Assembly: GCF_001625365.1 (NCBI RefSeq) | Contig: NZ_LJJF01000001.1 | Span: 372,001-436,000, forward strand | Direction: 5' to 3' | Source: Streptomyces sp. MJM8645 | GTDB lineage: Bacteria > Actinomycetota > Actinomycetes > Streptomycetales > Streptomycetaceae | DNA: 64,000 bases | Shown: one piece after another, positions 26,940 to 35,011 of the stretch | How positions within the stretch are numbered: the first letter of the stretch is position 1 | Layout: every line of letters starts with the position of its first letter | Translations under genes and position numbers: made by a program | Notes under the pieces: model-generated | Database searches by the model: none | Told to the model about the DNA's origin: nothing | Seen by the model: only the letters and a program-made list of their open reading frames with translations

Positions 26940-26964
26940 GACCGCCCGGTGGGACCGGGCGGTC
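26940..26964. terminator. Terminator after the small acidic protein gene
   Basis: A perfect 10-bp stem (26940-26949 with 26955-26964), 5-base loop, followed by TCTTCG. Confidence 0.7.
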
Positions 26965-27023
26965 TTCGCGACCGCAGGTGTCGCTGCCCGGACAGCGGCT
27001 CACCGGCGGGGGAGGATAAGCGC

Positions 27024-27365
27024 ATGACCGAACACGATCAAAACGGCAGGCAGGCCCGACCGCCCGTCGACCCGCGCACGTCGTGGGCGACCTGGACCAC
27101 CCAGTCGATCATCAGCGGCCCCGGCGGGGTCGCCACCACCGAGATCGGTCCCATCTCCGGCGACCTCACCGTGCACACCACCTGGGTGGACGGCGAGGCC
27201 CGGCTCACCGTCCAGTACTCCGGCGCGCTGGACTGGTACACGGTGACCGGCAGCCCCGTCCCGGCGGCCGACGAGACCACCGCGCGGGCGATACACCAGG
27301 CGATGGTGAACGGCGTCAAAGCCGGCCGGGGCGCGGCCGCCCCGGCCCCGCCGGACAGGCTCTAG
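27024..27365 (+). CDS. Conserved hypothetical protein, 113 aa
   Basis: A soluble beta-rich protein (TTEIGPISGDLTVHTTWVDG, then ARLTVQYSGALDWYTVTGSP) with a basic Ala/Pro tail. The ATG has GGAGG eight bases upstream. No recognised family and no signal peptide. It converges on the gene ending at 27404. Confidence 0.6.
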   Translation: MTEHDQNGRQARPPVDPRTSWATWTTQSIISGPGGVATTEIGPISGDLTVHTTWVDGEARLTVQYSGALDWYTVTGSPVPAADETTARAIHQAMVNGVKAGRGAAAPAPPDRL

Positions 27366-27403
27366 CCAGGAGCCCCCCGCCGGACAGGACCCAACCAGAA
27401 ACC

Positions 27404-28297
27404 TCAGTCCCCCGGGACGACCTCGCCCCGCACCGCCGGCGCCGCGGCGGCCCAGTAGGCGCGGTCGACCGGGGGACGCGCACGCAGGTCCGCGCGGACC
27501 TCGCCGGCCAGCCGGCGGGTGTCGCGCCGGTTGACGGTGGCGCCGATGCCGGCGCCGACCAGCAGCGGGGTGAGCGACGGCAGGCGGCGCAGCGAGCTGC
27601 GGGTGAGCCGGCGGCTGAGCTGCTGGCGCACCTCCGCCCCGAGCGCCAGGGCGGCGAACCCGGCCGGCCGGGACAGCAGCTTCGCGTCGATCCCCCGGCG
27701 GTTGGCCCAGGCGCTCAGGTAGGCCCCGGCCCGCTGGGTGACACTGCCCGGCGCCCGGGCGCCGTAGACCTCGTGCAGTTCGGCGATCAGCTTGATCTCC
27801 ACGGCCGCGACGGCGAGCGTCTCGGCCGCGATCTCCACCGGCATCGCGGGCGGCACCGGCAGCATCGCCGCCGCGCCCACGCCGGCGCCGAGCGCGCCGG
27901 AGGCCCGGGCCGCGCCGGTGACCAGCAGGTCGGCCAGCGCCTCGGGGTCGGCCGCGCCGGGGTGCTGGGCGCGCAGCGTGGCGAGGTCGCGCACGGGGAT
28001 CCGCGGCGCGGCCTGCACCAGCTGCTCGGTGAGGGCCCGGCCGCCGAACGCGGCACCCTTGGCGGCGACCCGGCCACCCCGGCCGAGCAGGTGGGCCACG
28101 TTCGCCACCAGGGCCCGGCCGCGGCCACGGCCGGCCCGGTACTCGGCGATCTGCCACTCGCCCTCGGGCTGCTCGGCCTGCTCGACCAGTTCGGCGAGCT
28201 CGCCGGCCAGGCCGGCGTCGGGCACGGGGGCGGGCACGGGGGTCGGGGCGGGCTCGGGGACAGGCCTGGAACGTCCGGGTTTACGGAAGACTGCCAT
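27404..28297 (-). CDS. Possible EcsC-like conserved protein, 297 aa
   Basis: A Pro-rich N-terminus precedes an Ala-rich helical protein with hydrophobic stretches (GALGAGVGAAAMLPVPPAMP; LLVGAGIGATVNRRDTRRLA). The repeated glycine-rich amphipathic segments resemble EcsC-family membrane-associated proteins, but the match is by eye only. Function unknown. It stands upstream of nothing on its strand and has its own start. Confidence 0.55.
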   Translation of the reverse strand: MAVFRKPGRSRPVPEPAPTPVPAPVPDAGLAGELAELVEQAEQPEGEWQIAEYRAGRGRGRALVANVAHLLGRGGRVAAKGAAFGGRALTEQLVQAAPRIPVRDLATLRAQHPGAADPEALADLLVTGAARASGALGAGVGAAAMLPVPPAMPVEIAAETLAVAAVEIKLIAELHEVYGARAPGSVTQRAGAYLSAWANRRGIDAKLLSRPAGFAALALGAEVRQQLSRRLTRSSLRRLPSLTPLLVGAGIGATVNRRDTRRLAGEVRADLRARPPVDRAYWAAAAPAVRGEVVPGD

Positions 28298-28333
28298 GGA
28301 TGTCCGGTACCCCCTCCGCCGCCGGGGTACGCC

Positions 28334-28618
28334 CTACCCGGTGATCTCGACCCCGCGCCAGAACGCCACCCGGCCGCGGATCTCCTCGGCCTCCGGCTTC
28401 GGGTCGGCGTAGTACCAGGCCGCGTCGGGGTTGGTCCGCCCGTCCACTTCCAGCGTGTAGTAACCGGCGGTGCCCTTCCAGCCGCAGACGGTGGTGGTGT
28501 CGGACGGACGCAGGAATTCGGTCCGGACGGATTCGACCGGAAAGTAGTGGTTGCCCTCGACGACGACGGTCTCGTCGCTCTCGGCGACGACGGTGCCCTG
28601 CCAGCGCGCTGTGGTCAT
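28334..28618 (-). CDS. DUF427-domain protein
   Basis: 94-aa protein covering a complete DUF427 domain: WQGTVVAESDETVVVEGNHYF, then WKGTAGYYTLEVDG and DAAWYYADPKPEA. The conserved Trp/Gly/Tyr pattern is typical. The biochemical role is not established. Confidence 0.85.
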   Translation of the reverse strand: MTTARWQGTVVAESDETVVVEGNHYFPVESVRTEFLRPSDTTTVCGWKGTAGYYTLEVDGRTNPDAAWYYADPKPEAEEIRGRVAFWRGVEITG

Positions 28619-28701
28619 GCCGCCGATTCTGCCCCAGGGGCGGACGGCACCCCGGTGGTTCGCGGAAATCGTCCGCGGATGCCGGACGGCCAGGACGGCG
28701 G

Positions 28702-28938
28702 TCAGGGCAGCGGCTCGGCGTGGACCGGCAGGTGCGGGGACTGGTGGCCGCCGCTGGCGAGCATCCGGACCTCGCCGGCATTGCTGATCTCGGCACGGAC
28801 GATGCCGCTGGCGTCCTCGTACACCGGGTGTCCGCCTGGGCCCGTCGCGCTGGTGCGGACGACCACGACGACGTCCTGCGGGGCCTGGGTGCCGGGGGTG
28901 CCGGGGAAGGTGAGCACGTAACGGTTCGCGGGGGTCAT
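28702..28938 (-). CDS. DUF6296-like small protein, 78 aa
   Basis: Beta-rich small protein (RYVLTFPGTPGTQAPQDVVV, then VYEDASGIVRAEISNAGEVR). It resembles the DUF6296 family as I remember it from Kitasatospora and relatives; this assignment is from recall only. The second ATG (28938) is used because AGGAG lies six bases upstream of it, whereas the ATG at 28944 overlaps that signal. Confidence 0.6.
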   Translation of the reverse strand: MTPANRYVLTFPGTPGTQAPQDVVVVVRTSATGPGGHPVYEDASGIVRAEISNAGEVRMLASGGHQSPHLPVHAEPLP

Positions 28939-29020
28939 CTCCATCTCCTGTCCCGATTGTCCCGATCTCCTGGTCCCGATGCGCGGCCGCGGTCGGCGGG
29001 CCCGCCGAACGGCGGTCGGC

Positions 29021-29257
29021 CTACGCGGTGGCCCCGGCGGCCCGGGCGGGCGCGCCGCGGACCTCCAGCTCGGTGAGCAGCCGGGCGGTGGCCTCGGCGA
29101 CCGCGTCCACGGCCCGGTCGAAGGCCTCGCGGTTGTGCGCCGCCGGGGCGCGGAACCCGGACACCTTGCGGACGTACTGCAGCGCGGCGGCGCGGAAGTC
29201 GTCCTCGTCGGCGTCGAGCGTCACCGGCGGGCGCAACGTCTTGATGTTGCGGCACAT
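29021..29257 (-). CDS. DUF2277 family protein
   Basis: 78 aa beginning with the hallmark MCRNIKTLRPP and continuing EDDFRAAALQYVRKVSGFR, the whole of DUF2277. Function unknown; widespread in actinobacteria. Divergent from the MFS gene at 29414. Confidence 0.88.
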   Translation of the reverse strand: MCRNIKTLRPPVTLDADEDDFRAAALQYVRKVSGFRAPAAHNREAFDRAVDAVAEATARLLTELEVRGAPARAAGATA

Positions 29258-29413
29258 GCACCCAGTCTCGCGCGTGGACGCCGTACTGGCGACCCCCTCC
29301 CGTCACACGCACCTCACGGCGGCGTCATCCGGCCGGATTAGGATGCCGGACGAACGAATCCCCCCGTCCCGCCGCGCCTCCCCGTCCGCGGGCGTCACCC
29401 CGGAGTCACCCCC

Positions 29414-30628
29414 TTGCCTCTCGCGCTGCTCGCGCTGGCCGTCACCGCGTTCGCCATCGGCACCACCGAATTCGCCGCCATGGGCCTGCTCCCCCAGGTC
29501 GCCGACGATCTGCACGTCTCCATCCCGCAGGCCGGCTGGCTGATATCCGCGTACGCACTGGGCGTGGTCATCGGCGCCCCGCTGCTCACCGCGCTGGCCT
29601 CCGGCCGGCCGCGCAAGGCGGTGCTGGTGGCGCTCGCCGGGCTGTTCGCCACCGGCAACCTGCTGTGCGCGCTCGCACCGGACTTCTGGACGCTGGCCGC
29701 CGCCCGGCTGATCACCGGACTGCCGCACGGCGCGTTCTTCGGGGCCGGCGCGGTGGCCGCGGCCGAACTGGTGGCCCCCCACCGCCGGGCCCGGGCGGTG
29801 GCCGTGATGTTCTCCGGCCTGACCATCGCCAACATCGTCGGCGTGCCGGCCGCCACGCTGCTGGGCCAGCACCTGGGCTGGCGGGCGACCATGCTGGTGG
29901 TCGTCCTGATCGCCGCCGCCGGGACGCTCGCCATCGCCCGGCTGGTGCCGTCGCTGCCCTCCCCCGGCCAGACCGGGCTGCGGCACGAGCTGCGGGCCTT
30001 CCGGGACGGGCAGCTGTGGCTGGCGCTGGCCACCGTGGTGTTCGGCTGCGGCGGCTTCTTCGCCTGCTACAGCTACATCGCGCCGCTGCTCACCGAGGTC
30101 TCCGGGTACGCCACCGGCTCGGTGACGCTGGTGCTGGCACTGTTCGGCGTGGGGATGACGATCGGCAACGTGATCGGCGGGTTCGCGGCCGACCGGGCGC
30201 TGCGCCCGACGGTCTGCGCCGCCTTCGTGCTGCTGGCCGCCACCCTGGCGCTGTTCGCGGTGACCGCGCACGCCCGCTGGTCGGCCGCCGTCACGGTGGT
30301 GCTGATCGGGCTGTTCGGCTTCGCGATCGTGCCGGCGGTGCAGACGCTGGTCCTGCAGAAGGCGCGCAGCGCGCCGACGCTGGCCTCGGCGACGGTGCAG
30401 GGCGCGTTCAACCTGGCCAACGCGCAGGGCGCCTACTTCGGCGGGCTGGCCCTGGACGCCGGGTTCGGCTGGACGGCGCCGACCCTGGTGGGCGCCGTCC
30501 TGGCCGCTTCGGGCGCGCTGATCGCGGTGCTCGCCTGGGCGGCCGACCGGCGCCGGTCCGTGCCCGCCGCACCCGAGCGGGCCGCGGCGGCTCCGGCCAC
30601 GGCGGCTCCGGTCGGCGTCCAGAATTAG
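29414..30628 (+). CDS. MFS efflux transporter (AraJ/DHA1-like)
   Basis: 404-aa transporter with 12 predicted helices. The start region FAIGTTEFAAMGLLPQVADD is the DHA1 drug/sugar efflux signature. Motif A is reduced to GRPRKAVLVAL, and LITGLPHGAFFGAGAVAAAE contains the motif C-like glycine pattern. The TTG start follows CCGGAG at eight bases. The substrate is unknown. Its stop codon overlaps the end of the convergent carbonic anhydrase gene. Confidence 0.88.
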   Translation: MPLALLALAVTAFAIGTTEFAAMGLLPQVADDLHVSIPQAGWLISAYALGVVIGAPLLTALASGRPRKAVLVALAGLFATGNLLCALAPDFWTLAAARLITGLPHGAFFGAGAVAAAELVAPHRRARAVAVMFSGLTIANIVGVPAATLLGQHLGWRATMLVVVLIAAAGTLAIARLVPSLPSPGQTGLRHELRAFRDGQLWLALATVVFGCGGFFACYSYIAPLLTEVSGYATGSVTLVLALFGVGMTIGNVIGGFAADRALRPTVCAAFVLLAATLALFAVTAHARWSAAVTVVLIGLFGFAIVPAVQTLVLQKARSAPTLASATVQGAFNLANAQGAYFGGLALDAGFGWTAPTLVGAVLAASGALIAVLAWAADRRRSVPAAPERAAAAPATAAPVGVQN

Positions 30629-31173
30629 GCCTGGGGCTGGGGCTGCGCCAGGGGTTCGAGCTCGCGGTGGGCGGCGGCCAGCAGCAGGTAGCCCTCGCCG
30701 TTGGCCTTGATGCCGGCCTTCTCGTCCTCGGTCAGCTCGCGGCGGACCTTGGCCGGGACTCCGGCGACCAGCGAGCCGGGCGGCACCCGCATCCCCTGCG
30801 GCACCACCGCGCCCGCCGCGACCAGCGAACCGGCGCCGATCCGGGCGCCGTTGAGCACGGTGGCGTTCATCCCGACCAGGGCGTCGTCCTCGACCACGCA
30901 GCCGTGCAGCACCGCGTTGTGCCCGACCGAGATCCGCTCGCCGACCACCAGCGGGAAGCCGGGGTCGGCGTGCAGGGTGCAGTTGTCCTGGATGTTGCTG
31001 TCCTGGCCCACGGTGATGGACTCGGCGTCGCCGCGCAGCACCGCCCCGTACCAGACGCCCGCGCCGGGGCCGATCGTCACGTCCCCGACCACGACGGCGT
31101 TCGGTGCGAGGAAGGCGCTCGGGTCGACGGTGGGCGCCTTGCCCCCGACTGCGGCGATCAGCGGCTCTGCCAT
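30625..31173 (-). CDS. Gamma-class carbonic anhydrase-like hexapeptide protein
   Basis: 182-aa left-handed beta-helix protein. The zinc ligands are H68, H85 and H90 (NCTLHADP; SVGHNAVLHG), matching gamma carbonic anhydrases. A C-terminal helix follows the LAGVPAKVRRELTEDE segment. It may hydrate CO2 or be an inactive relative; activity cannot be judged here. GGAGG precedes the ATG. Confidence 0.88.
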   Translation of the reverse strand: MAEPLIAAVGGKAPTVDPSAFLAPNAVVVGDVTIGPGAGVWYGAVLRGDAESITVGQDSNIQDNCTLHADPGFPLVVGERISVGHNAVLHGCVVEDDALVGMNATVLNGARIGAGSLVAAGAVVPQGMRVPPGSLVAGVPAKVRRELTEDEKAGIKANGEGYLLLAAAHRELEPLAQPQPQA

Positions 31174-31250
31174 GTCTCGTCCTCCTGGTGACGGTCGGCC
31201 GTTCCTGTCGCCGGACAGCGTAGGGGGCGGTCCGACCCGCAGCACACGCC

Positions 31251-32453
31251 CTACCCCTGCCCGCCGCAGACGCCGGCGTTCACCACCCGCTGCCAGGCGG
31301 CGAGGGCCGCGGCCGGATCCGGCGTGTCGTAGAAGGTCGTGCTGTTGGCGAACTGGCGCTTCCCGTCGAGCGAGCCGAGCATCATCGTGCTGTAGCCGGG
31401 GATCCCGCCGGCGTGGCCCCAGAACGCGCCGCACGGGGTGTCCACCCGCTGGAGGCCGAGCCCGTAGGCCTGGCCCCCGCCGTGGGCGGTGGTCTTCTGC
31501 ATCTCGGCGAGTTCGGCGGGGCGCAGCAGCCGGCCGCCGAGCAGGGCGCGGATGAACGTCGTCAGGTCCGCGGTGGTGGAGATGCCCGCGCCGGAGGGGC
31601 CGGCCATGGAGGGGTTGAGCGCGGTGACGTCGGCCGGGCCGCTGTCGAGCTTGAGGTAGGCGTGGGCGTGCGGGCCGGGGATGGCCGGGGAGTAGAGCGG
31701 CATCGAGGTGCCCGTCAGGCCGAGCGGGCGGATGATCCGGCGTTCCACCTCCTCGTTCCAGCCGTGGCCGGTGAGGTGTTCGATGATCAGCGCGACCAGG
31801 GCGTAGTTGGTGTTGGAGTACTGCCAGTCCTGGCCGGGGCGGAAGGCGGGCGGGTATTTGTCGGCGAGGTCCACCTGGTCCTGCGGGCTGTAGGACGTGT
31901 AGCGGCCGGTGTCGAGCCAGTTCTGGTCGTAGGAGTTGAAGGCCGGGTCCTGGGTGTAGTCGGCGACACCGCTGGTGTGGTTGAGGAGTTCGCGGACGGT
32001 GATGTCCGCACTGTTCGGCACCGCGCCGGGCAGCAGGCTCTCCAGGCGGTCGTCCAGTCCCAGTCGTCCCTCGCCGACGAGTTGGAGCAGCACGGTGGCC
32101 ACGAAGGTCTTGGTGGTGCTGCCGATCCGGAAGCGGCCCGCGGGGTCGGCGGGGGTGTCGGCGCCGAGCCGGGCGATGCCGCCGGCGGCGCGGTGGACGA
32201 GCCGGCCGTTCTCCCGTACGCCGGCGAGGGAGGAGGTGGCGACATTCTTCGCGGTCAGGTCGGCGAGGGCGGTGTCGAGGGCCGTCCAGTCGGCGCTGCG
32301 GTCGGTGGCACTCGCCGGGCGGGCCGCGTCCTGGGCGGCGGCGGCCGGGGCGAGCGCGGCGATCAGGCCCGCGCCCGCGAGGGCCGCGACGGCGGCGCGC
32401 AGGGCCGGCCCGCGTCGGCGGCGCCGGGTGGTGGCGGCTGGGTCGGTGGTCAT
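31251..32453 (-). CDS. Exported serine hydrolase (class C beta-lactamase/DD-peptidase fold)
   Basis: 400-aa protein. The signal peptide (ALRAAVAALAGAGLIAALAP) follows a run of arginines. The SxxK motif is S112-TTK115 (RIGSTTKTF), the Tyr motif is YSN (WQYSNTNY), and the third motif is HAGG (WGHAGGIPG). The ATG at 32453 has AGGGAGG upstream. It is likely a D-alanyl-D-alanine carboxypeptidase or esterase rather than a resistance enzyme. A 27-bp palindrome lies 45 bp upstream. Confidence 0.88.
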   Translation of the reverse strand: MTTDPAATTRRRRRGPALRAAVAALAGAGLIAALAPAAAAQDAARPASATDRSADWTALDTALADLTAKNVATSSLAGVRENGRLVHRAAGGIARLGADTPADPAGRFRIGSTTKTFVATVLLQLVGEGRLGLDDRLESLLPGAVPNSADITVRELLNHTSGVADYTQDPAFNSYDQNWLDTGRYTSYSPQDQVDLADKYPPAFRPGQDWQYSNTNYALVALIIEHLTGHGWNEEVERRIIRPLGLTGTSMPLYSPAIPGPHAHAYLKLDSGPADVTALNPSMAGPSGAGISTTADLTTFIRALLGGRLLRPAELAEMQKTTAHGGGQAYGLGLQRVDTPCGAFWGHAGGIPGYSTMMLGSLDGKRQFANSTTFYDTPDPAAALAAWQRVVNAGVCGGQG

Positions 32454-32497
32454 GGCGTCCTCCCTGGTCCGGCTGGCAGGGCGGTCAACCTCCGCCG

Positions 32498-32524
32498 CTG
32501 CCATGGTCTTTGACACCATGGCAG
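32498..32524. promoter_or_regulatory. 27-bp perfect palindrome upstream of the serine hydrolase gene
   Basis: CTGCCATGGT and ACCATGGCAG form perfect 10-bp arms around a 7-base spacer, beginning 45 bp upstream of the serine hydrolase start. It has the form of a dimeric repressor operator; a hairpin in the 5' leader is an alternative. Confidence 0.6.
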
Positions 32525-32650
32525 GGCGACTGCGGGGCGGTCGTCAGCCTCCGGGGCAGCACGTCTGCTACCTGGGGAGGGGCGTGACCCTGACGGGGTC
32601 CCGGAGTCGCGCCCCCGAGACGGGTCGGGGGCGCGGCGGGCCGGGGCGGG

Positions 32651-33217
32651 TCAGGAGGCCGGTGCCTTGGTGCGCAGGATCTCGATGAACGCGCGCAGCC
32701 ACGCCGGGTGGTCGGGCCAGGCGCGGGCCGAGACGACCACACCGTCCACCACCGCCTCGCCGTCGACGAATTCGGCGCCCGCCGCCTTCACGTCCGGCGC
32801 CAGCGCCGGGTAGGCGGAGCTGCGGCGGCCGGACAGCACCCCGGCGGCGGCGGTGATCAGCGGGCCGTGGCAGATCTGCGCGACCGGCTTGTCGCCGGCG
32901 AAGAAGTGCTGGACGATCCGCTGCACGTCCGGGTCGTTGCGCAGGTACTCGGGGGCGCGGCCGCCGGGGATGACCAGCGCGACGTAGTCGGCCGGGTCGA
33001 CGTCGGCGAAGGCGAGGTCGGCGGGCCAGGTGTAGCCGGGCTTCTCGGTGTAGGTGTCGTAGCCGTCGACGAAGTCGTGGACGACGAACTGGAGTCGCTT
33101 CCTGGTCGGGGCGGCGATGTCGACCTGGTAGCCCTCCTCGCGCAGCCGCTGGTAGGGGTAGAACACCTCCAGTGACTCGGCGGCGTCCCCGGTGACGAGC
33201 AGGATCTTCGATGTCAT
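32651..33217 (-). CDS. DJ-1/PfpI family protein
   Basis: 188-aa flavodoxin-like protein. The nucleophile elbow AQICHGP carries the conserved Cys, and an acidic residue precedes it in LVIPGGRAPEYLRNDP. Relatives act as proteases, deglycases or isocyanide hydratase-like enzymes. Two ATGs are possible; the second (33217) is chosen because GGAGGG is nine bases upstream of it and abuts the first. Confidence 0.88.
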   Translation of the reverse strand: MTSKILLVTGDAAESLEVFYPYQRLREEGYQVDIAAPTRKRLQFVVHDFVDGYDTYTEKPGYTWPADLAFADVDPADYVALVIPGGRAPEYLRNDPDVQRIVQHFFAGDKPVAQICHGPLITAAAGVLSGRRSSAYPALAPDVKAAGAEFVDGEAVVDGVVVSARAWPDHPAWLRAFIEILRTKAPAS

Positions 33218-33473
33218 CGCCGACATCCCTCCACATGGTCGAGCGTCCGACACGGCGTGGACCCCGGCCGGTGGCCACCGGCCGCGGGCCCGGACCAACC
33301 TCCCGCACCGGCCGCGCCGTTGGCAACAGGGCGCACCGGGCGTACTGCGGCGCGTCACCGGGCGTACGCGCCCGCCGGGGGCCGTGCGCGCCCGGTCACC
33401 GCCCGGCTGCGGGCCGCGGCTGCCCGCGTCCTAGACTCCTGCTGCCCGCCACGACCGCACACCGGAGGAGCCC

Positions 33474-34022
33474 ATGCCGGACCGCACCACCTACCTCGTC
33501 CTGCCCGGCTACCAGGACTCGGGCCCCGAGCACTGGCAGACCCGCTGGGAGGCCGCCGAACCGGACGCCTTCCGCCGGGTCCAGCAGGCGGACTGGGACC
33601 ACCCCGACCAGAGCGACTGGATCGCCCGGGTGGACGCGGCGGTGGCCGGGGCCGCCGCCGACGGGCCGGTGGTGCTGGTCGCCCACAGCCTCGGCTGCGT
33701 CACGGTGGCCCGCTGGGTGGCCGCCGCGCCCGCCGGACGGACCGCCGCGGTGCGCGGCGCGCTGCTGGTCGCCCCCGCGGACATCGACACCGCCGAGGTC
33801 CCGCAGCTGACCGGCTTCCGCCCGGTGGCCCTGGCGCCGTTCCCGTTCCCGGCCGTGGTCGTCGCCAGCACCGACGACCCGTGGGTCAGCCCCGAGCGGG
33901 CCCGGCTGTTCGCCGACGCGTGGGGCGCCCGGTACGTCGAGCCGGGCGCGTACGGGCACCTCAACTCGGGCTCCGGGCTGGGCGACTGGCCGGAGGGCCG
34001 CAAGCTGCTCGCAGAGCTGTGA
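33474..34022 (+). CDS. RBBP9/YdeN-family alpha/beta serine hydrolase
   Basis: 182-aa compact hydrolase. It has the family opening LVLPGYQDSGPEHWQTRWE, the nucleophile motif AHSLG, the Asp in STDDPWV and the catalytic His in GHLNSGSGLG. The substrate is unknown. GGAGGAG precedes the ATG. Confidence 0.9.
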   Translation: MPDRTTYLVLPGYQDSGPEHWQTRWEAAEPDAFRRVQQADWDHPDQSDWIARVDAAVAGAAADGPVVLVAHSLGCVTVARWVAAAPAGRTAAVRGALLVAPADIDTAEVPQLTGFRPVALAPFPFPAVVVASTDDPWVSPERARLFADAWGARYVEPGAYGHLNSGSGLGDWPEGRKLLAEL

Positions 34023-34041
34023 CGCATCGGACGGGGGGACG

Positions 34042-34638
34042 ATGAGGAACCGGATGCCGAAGGCCAGGCGCACCCTGGTCCGGCTGCTGCTGGCGGGCGG
34101 GGCGGCCGCCGTGCTGCTCTACACCGAGGGGCAGTGGGAGAGCCGCTCGGGCGGGCTGATGCTGGTCGCCGACCTGCTCAACCGGCCCGAGCTGCTGCTC
34201 GGCGCGGCGCTGGCCGCGCTGATCGCCGCCGCCTGGCTGGGCGACCGGCGCACCGCCGTACGGACGGCCACCCGGGCGGTCACGGTGACGGCCGGGGTGG
34301 TGTTCCTGCTCGGCGTGCTGGCCGCGCACAAGGTCGCGGCGGCCGAGACGCGCAGCCGGGAGACCGCCCCGGCCCGCCAGGAGCTGGCGCTGGTCGTGGT
34401 GCACCGCTCGTACGCCACCGCGCCGAAGGACAACGACGACTGGCAGGTGCTGCTGGAGGTCGGCGCGGGCTGGTCCGCGCGGCGCTGGTCACTGGCCCAG
34501 ATCGGCCGGGCACCGGACGACGCCCGGCTGGTGGAGGCGAGTTGGACCGGCCGGGACCAGATCACCGTGGTCACCGACTCCTACCGGCGGGTCTTCAACC
34601 TGGACCAGGACACCGGCGAGCCGGTCGAGGCGCGGTAG
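34042..34638 (+). CDS. Membrane protein of unknown function, 198 aa
   Basis: Three hydrophobic segments lie in the first 100 residues (VRLLLAGGAAAVLLY; LLLGAALAALIAAAWL; VTVTAGVVFLLGVLAA). A soluble, mostly beta C-terminal domain ends EPVEAR. It is 19 bp downstream of the hydrolase gene and probably co-transcribed. Confidence 0.65.
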   Translation: MRNRMPKARRTLVRLLLAGGAAAVLLYTEGQWESRSGGLMLVADLLNRPELLLGAALAALIAAAWLGDRRTAVRTATRAVTVTAGVVFLLGVLAAHKVAAAETRSRETAPARQELALVVVHRSYATAPKDNDDWQVLLEVGAGWSARRWSLAQIGRAPDDARLVEASWTGRDQITVVTDSYRRVFNLDQDTGEPVEAR

Positions 34639-34646
34639 CGTCCGCG

Positions 34647-34943
34647 CTACGGCAGCCCCACCGCGTGGGCGAGCAGGGCGAGCAGCGCCGCGTTGCCCGC
34701 CGCGCCCACGGCGGTGGCGGACAGGAAGCGGGCCGCACTGCCGTCCGGGAACGGGTTGACGACCATCGCCGGCAGGAAGCCGGGCATCGTCCAGACGACG
34801 GCGGTCCACTGCCGGACCGCATTGGCCGCGCTGGTGCCCGCGCGCAGTTCGCGGGCGGCGGCGAACCCGATCACCAGGTACCCGGCCAGGTAGCCGATCG
34901 AGGGCCAGAACACGGCGGGGACGCCGAGGATGCTGTGCGGCAT
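34647..34943 (-). CDS. Small integral membrane protein, 98 aa
   Basis: Three membrane helices (FWPSIGYLAGYLVIGFAA; WTAVVWTMPGFLPAMV; AVGAAGNAALLALLAHAVG) are joined by short loops. The family is not recognised. ATGs at 34943 and 34952 are both possible. Confidence 0.55.
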   Translation of the reverse strand: MPHSILGVPAVFWPSIGYLAGYLVIGFAAARELRAGTSAANAVRQWTAVVWTMPGFLPAMVVNPFPDGSAARFLSATAVGAAGNAALLALLAHAVGLP

Positions 34944-34970
34944 GGCACCCATCGTCCGCCGCCGGGCCGC

Positions 34971-35004
34971 GGCCCCGCCTGAGTACGGGTACTCAGGCGG
35001 GGCC
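34971..35004. terminator. Terminator after the penicillin-binding protein gene
   Basis: A perfect 15-bp stem (34971-34985 with 34990-35004) is closed by the tetraloop CGGG. It lies 8 bp beyond the minus-strand gene ending at 35012. Confidence 0.85.
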
Positions 35005-35011
35005 GGGCGGT

